Positions 61,391 to 64,000 of a stretch of 64,000 bases of DNA are shown here, piece by piece. The translations under genes and the position numbers were made by a program. Position 1 is the first letter of the stretch. Each line of letters starts with the position of its first letter. The notes under the pieces are model-generated. The model did not search any database. It was not told the DNA's origin and saw nothing but the letters and a program-made list of their open reading frames with translations. Origin of the DNA: an uncultured Oscillospiraceae bacterium (lineage in GTDB: Bacteria > Bacillota > Clostridia > Oscillospirales > Oscillospiraceae); the NCBI GenBank assembly GCA_944382965.1, contig CALWOA010000005.1:53491-117490 (forward strand), read 5' to 3'.

Positions 61391-62806
61391 ATGAGTAATG
61401 TACCGAAGAACTATATATATAATACAACATTTAATATTTTGAATGTTATTATTCCGCTGGTAACGGCCCCATATCTTGCGCGCATATTAGGAACTGCGGG
61501 CGTTGGCGTTTATTCATATTACTATTCTATTGCAACCTATTTCACACTATTTGCAAAATTAGGGCTTACCAATTACGGCACAAGACATCTTGCTTGCATT
61601 AGGGATGACAAGGATAAACTGGCAAAAGAGTTTTCCCGCTTATACATTATGCAGATTTCTATTACAGCCATTGTTCTTCTGATATATGTTGTGTTTGTAA
61701 TTATTTTTGCGGATAGTATTGCTTTGGCGGGAATTTTTGGGCTTTGGATTTTTTTTGTCGCATTTGATACCGATTGGGTTTTATTTGCCCTGGAAGAATT
61801 TAAATCGTGTGCGGTCCGTAACTGTGCAGTAAAAATGATTTCAACGTTATTTATTTTCATTCTTGTCAGAAACGCTGATGATATTTGGAAATATGCGTTA
61901 ATTACAAGTTTAAGTTACGGAATTGGATATTTTTTCCTGTGGACAAAATGTAGAAAATATATCAACTTCAAAGGAATTGTTGCCAAAGAAGTAAGTAGGC
62001 ATATCAAGCCATGCTTTATACTTATGATACCAGTCATATCATTGAGTATTTATAGAACAATGGATAAAGTTATGCTAGGCATGATGTGTAATATGAGTCA
62101 GACGGGGGTATATGATTATGCTGAGAAGCTGATATACTGCCTCACGTCGTTCATCTCTTCTTTGGGAACTGTTATGATGCCCAAAATGTCAAATTTATTT
62201 GCCAAAAATGATAGAAATGTTGTTGCTACTTATATGGAAAAATCAATGGTTTTTATCATTTTTTTAGCAGCTGGAATGTGTTTCGGAATTTCGGCAATAG
62301 CGGATAGTTTGATTCCCATTCTATATGGATCACAATTTGTGGAAAGCATACAGCTGCTTAGATTGCTTGCGGTTACCCTTATTTTTATTGCGTGGGGAAA
62401 TGTCGTGCGGACACAGTATGCAATTCCAAGTAAAAGGGATGACGTATATGTAGGTTCTACAGTAACTGGTGCATTGGTGAATTTGACCATTAACATTTTA
62501 CTAATTCCAAGATATCAGGCCGTTGGGGCATGTGTTGGCACGATATGTGCAGAATTCTCTGTTATTGTTGTTCAGGCAATTCTTCTTAGAAAAGAATTAC
62601 CTTATATGAAGTATATAAAAGATAGCATTCCGTTCATCCTGTTTGGTGGAATCATGTATGTGCTATGCTATTATGTTGAGCTTATTTTTTTCCCTGGAAT
62701 CGTTACTATGATCATTCAGATACTCCTGGGAATTGTAATTTACACCCTTCTTTCATATGTTTATGTTACTAAAGCATTAAAGATTAAACTCAGAAGAAGC
62801 TTTTGA
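61391..62806 (+). CDS. Wzx-type polysaccharide flippase
   Basis: A 471-residue membrane protein of the MOP/MATE superfamily with about 14 hydrophobic segments. The N-terminus NYIYNTTFNILNVIIPLVTAPYLARILGTAGVGVYSY is the standard Wzx/RfbX start. It moves the lipid-linked repeat unit across the membrane. It starts 5 bases after the nitroreductase stop and is the last gene of the cluster. Confidence 0.93.
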   Translation: MSNVPKNYIYNTTFNILNVIIPLVTAPYLARILGTAGVGVYSYYYSIATYFTLFAKLGLTNYGTRHLACIRDDKDKLAKEFSRLYIMQISITAIVLLIYVVFVIIFADSIALAGIFGLWIFFVAFDTDWVLFALEEFKSCAVRNCAVKMISTLFIFILVRNADDIWKYALITSLSYGIGYFFLWTKCRKYINFKGIVAKEVSRHIKPCFILMIPVISLSIYRTMDKVMLGMMCNMSQTGVYDYAEKLIYCLTSFISSLGTVMMPKMSNLFAKNDRNVVATYMEKSMVFIIFLAAGMCFGISAIADSLIPILYGSQFVESIQLLRLLAVTLIFIAWGNVVRTQYAIPSKRDDVYVGSTVTGALVNLTINILLIPRYQAVGACVGTICAEFSVIVVQAILLRKELPYMKYIKDSIPFILFGGIMYVLCYYVELIFFPGIVTMIIQILLGIVIYTLLSYVYVTKALKIKLRRSF

Positions 62807-63245
62807 ATGCAGTACTCCGAAAATCCTTAGTCGGCAATGGCGCAAGTTCCAATACCCCGTAGGCGAAAAGACCGTGAAGTGTAACAATATCGGAATGCAG
62901 GCTTACAATTGTCAAAACGCATTTTTTGTGGAAAGAAAGTCTGGCTTTTGAAATTTGACAGTGAAAAAATTGTGTGTTGGATTCTGGAATGCCCTTGTTC
63001 TTTTCCTCAAATTTCCTGGGACATTCGTCCACTTGGAAAAAGCAGAACATTTAAAAAGGCATAGGCACGATATTTTCTTTTTGAAGAAATTTCTGGCAAT
63101 CGGATATGTTGAGTACTGCGAACAGCAAGCACATAAGTTGTGCAGATGGTATCTGGTGTAATATACTTATCACGACTAAAGTTCTGGATTTCTCCCCCAA
63201 TGGCGGTGAAGTGATTTGGCTGTGTTTAAAGAAGGTGATAAGTGT
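62807..63245. other. intergenic region after the exopolysaccharide cluster
   Basis: About 440 bases with short frames on both strands, but none with a ribosome site and recognisable content. I see no clear terminator for the flippase gene. The base composition rises back toward that of the chromosome. Confidence 0.5.
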
Positions 63246-63863
63246 ATGAATTATATAACATCAAGAGAAGCGGCAAGTAAGTGGGGAATATCGGAACGCA
63301 GAGTGCAGACTTACTGCGCCCAAGGGCGGATTTTAGGCGCAAAGAAAATTGGTGCCTCCTGGGGAATTCCGGTCAATGCCAGCAAGCCTTTGGACCCGCG
63401 TAGGACGGAGCAAAAGAAAGCCGTCTGTATCGACAAAACAGATCTTTTTTCCTATTTTTTACCCTTGATGCAGGCGAATTTTCCGTTGAATCAGTGCTTG
63501 GCCTATATCGAAAGCCTGGAAAACCCAATTCAAAAAGAACTTGCTTATCTTGAATACTACTATTACACCGGAGAAACTGAAAAAGTAGCGGCTATCGCAC
63601 GGAATTTTGAAGATTGCCGGGATCTGCCTGTCATGCTTTCAGTATCCTTAATTTGCGTATTTTCGTATCTGTCTGCCGGAGAGGTAGAGATAGCCATGGA
63701 GACCTTAGAGCGAATTCGGGACGTTTGTAAAGATGCAGAGGATACATCTTCCCAGTTTAGAGCGCTTCAGGCTTTTTCTCTTTTGACGGTGGAAGTGTTG
63801 CTGCGGCTGTCTTTGCCGGAGAAAATGCTATCTGTGCAAAATGATATCCGATGCCTGCCGTAA
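63246..63863 (+). pseudogene. helix-turn-helix regulator, apparently truncated
   Basis: The 205-residue product starts with an excisionase/MerR-like helix-turn-helix (YITSREAASKWGISERRVQTYCAQGR, then the wing GASWGIP). It continues with helical repeats like those in the middle of large LuxR-type regulators of Clostridia, which reach about 450-500 residues and end in a second DNA-binding domain. Here the frame ends in the helical part (NDIRCLP). GAAGGTGATAA precedes ATG 63246. It might control the exopolysaccharide genes, or be inactive. Confidence 0.6.
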
Positions 63864-64000
63864 GTGCTCAATAACCACCCGCCTAGCATTTGACTTCGCG
63901 CTGTGAGATAATATCCCAAATTCGAAAAACTGACGGTGAGTTTTTCAAGAAAACAGATAGGGATGGTGTCAAATGGGAGACGTGCTAGCGGTGCGGGATG
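63864..64000 (+). other. end of window: small hairpin and possible gene start
   Basis: GAAAAACT and AGTTTTTC form an 8-base stem at 63924-63946. An ATG at 63973 opens a frame that leaves the window after nine codons (MGDVLAVRD), too short to identify. Confidence 0.3.

Noticed and set aside
62955-63161. 68-codon rightward frame and an overlapping 86-codon leftward frame
   Set aside because: No ribosome sites and no conserved features. Both are likely non-coding.
1-64000. CRISPR arrays, tRNA or rRNA genes
   Set aside because: No regularly spaced direct repeats, no cloverleaf with a conserved T-loop and no rRNA segments were found by eye on either strand.

Overview
The window looks like a chromosomal segment of an anaerobic, probably gut-dwelling Clostridia member of the Oscillospiraceae/Lachnospiraceae type. 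The reasons are low-to-mid GC content, strong Shine-Dalgarno sites, several lipoprotein-anchored ABC transporters, an energy-coupling factor (ECF) transporter, a CpsBCD-type exopolysaccharide locus and gene families typical of Firmicutes. The genus cannot be decided from the sequence alone. I found no tRNA, rRNA or CRISPR array.

Layout. (1) 1-10.7 kb is an alpha-glucoside island. A leftward operon encodes a LacI-type regulator, a MalEFG-like transporter, a GH31 glycosidase and beta-phosphoglucomutase. A rightward pair encodes a six-hairpin glycosidase and a GH65 enzyme. Two near-palindromic operators lie symmetrically in the shared promoter region. GH65 has lost its C-terminal domain at a junction with a decayed unrelated gene. 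(2) 10.7-14.6 kb is a scar of broken genes (coiled-coil protein, MNT nucleotidyltransferase, IS3-type transposase) around one AT-rich acyltransferase gene. (3) 14.6-25.4 kb is a FadR-type regulator followed by a long operon: clan GH-A-like glycosidase, complete Liv-type ABC transporter, single-cysteine Asp/Glu racemase homologue, split transketolase and hydroxypyruvate-reductase-like dehydrogenase. A matching operator candidate lies before the regulator and before the operon. (4) 25.4-31.8 kb is an ECF transporter operon with a PHP phosphoesterase, an inositol-monophosphatase-family phosphatase and an RpiR regulator.

(5) 32.2-36.1 kb is a decayed efflux locus. The 5' ends of an adaptor gene and of a divergent ABC ATPase gene are both missing at one junction, leaving a full-length FtsX-type permease. 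(6) 36.2-37.9 kb is an ECF-type sigma factor with a membrane partner. (7) 38.3-42.3 kb is a tightly overlapping leftward operon of four lipid-type enzymes (PlsC-like, PAP2-like, acyltransferase-fold, acyl-CoA ligase). (8) 42.5-44.9 kb holds a SodC-like protein without a signal peptide, a TetR regulator and a DegV protein. (9) 45.6-62.8 kb is an exopolysaccharide cluster: priming transferase, Wzz/CpsD/CpsB, a small secreted protein, a lipoprotein-type LCP protein, then AT-rich glycosyltransferases, acyltransferases, a radical SAM protein, two pyruvyltransferase homologues, a polymerase-like protein, a nitroreductase and a flippase. A truncated helix-turn-helix regulator ends the window.

Working together: region 1 should import alpha-glucosides and convert them to glucose, beta-glucose-1-phosphate and glucose-6-phosphate. 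Regions 3 and 4 look like dedicated import-and-catabolism units for substrates I cannot identify, and with region 7 they are the best candidates for undescribed systems.
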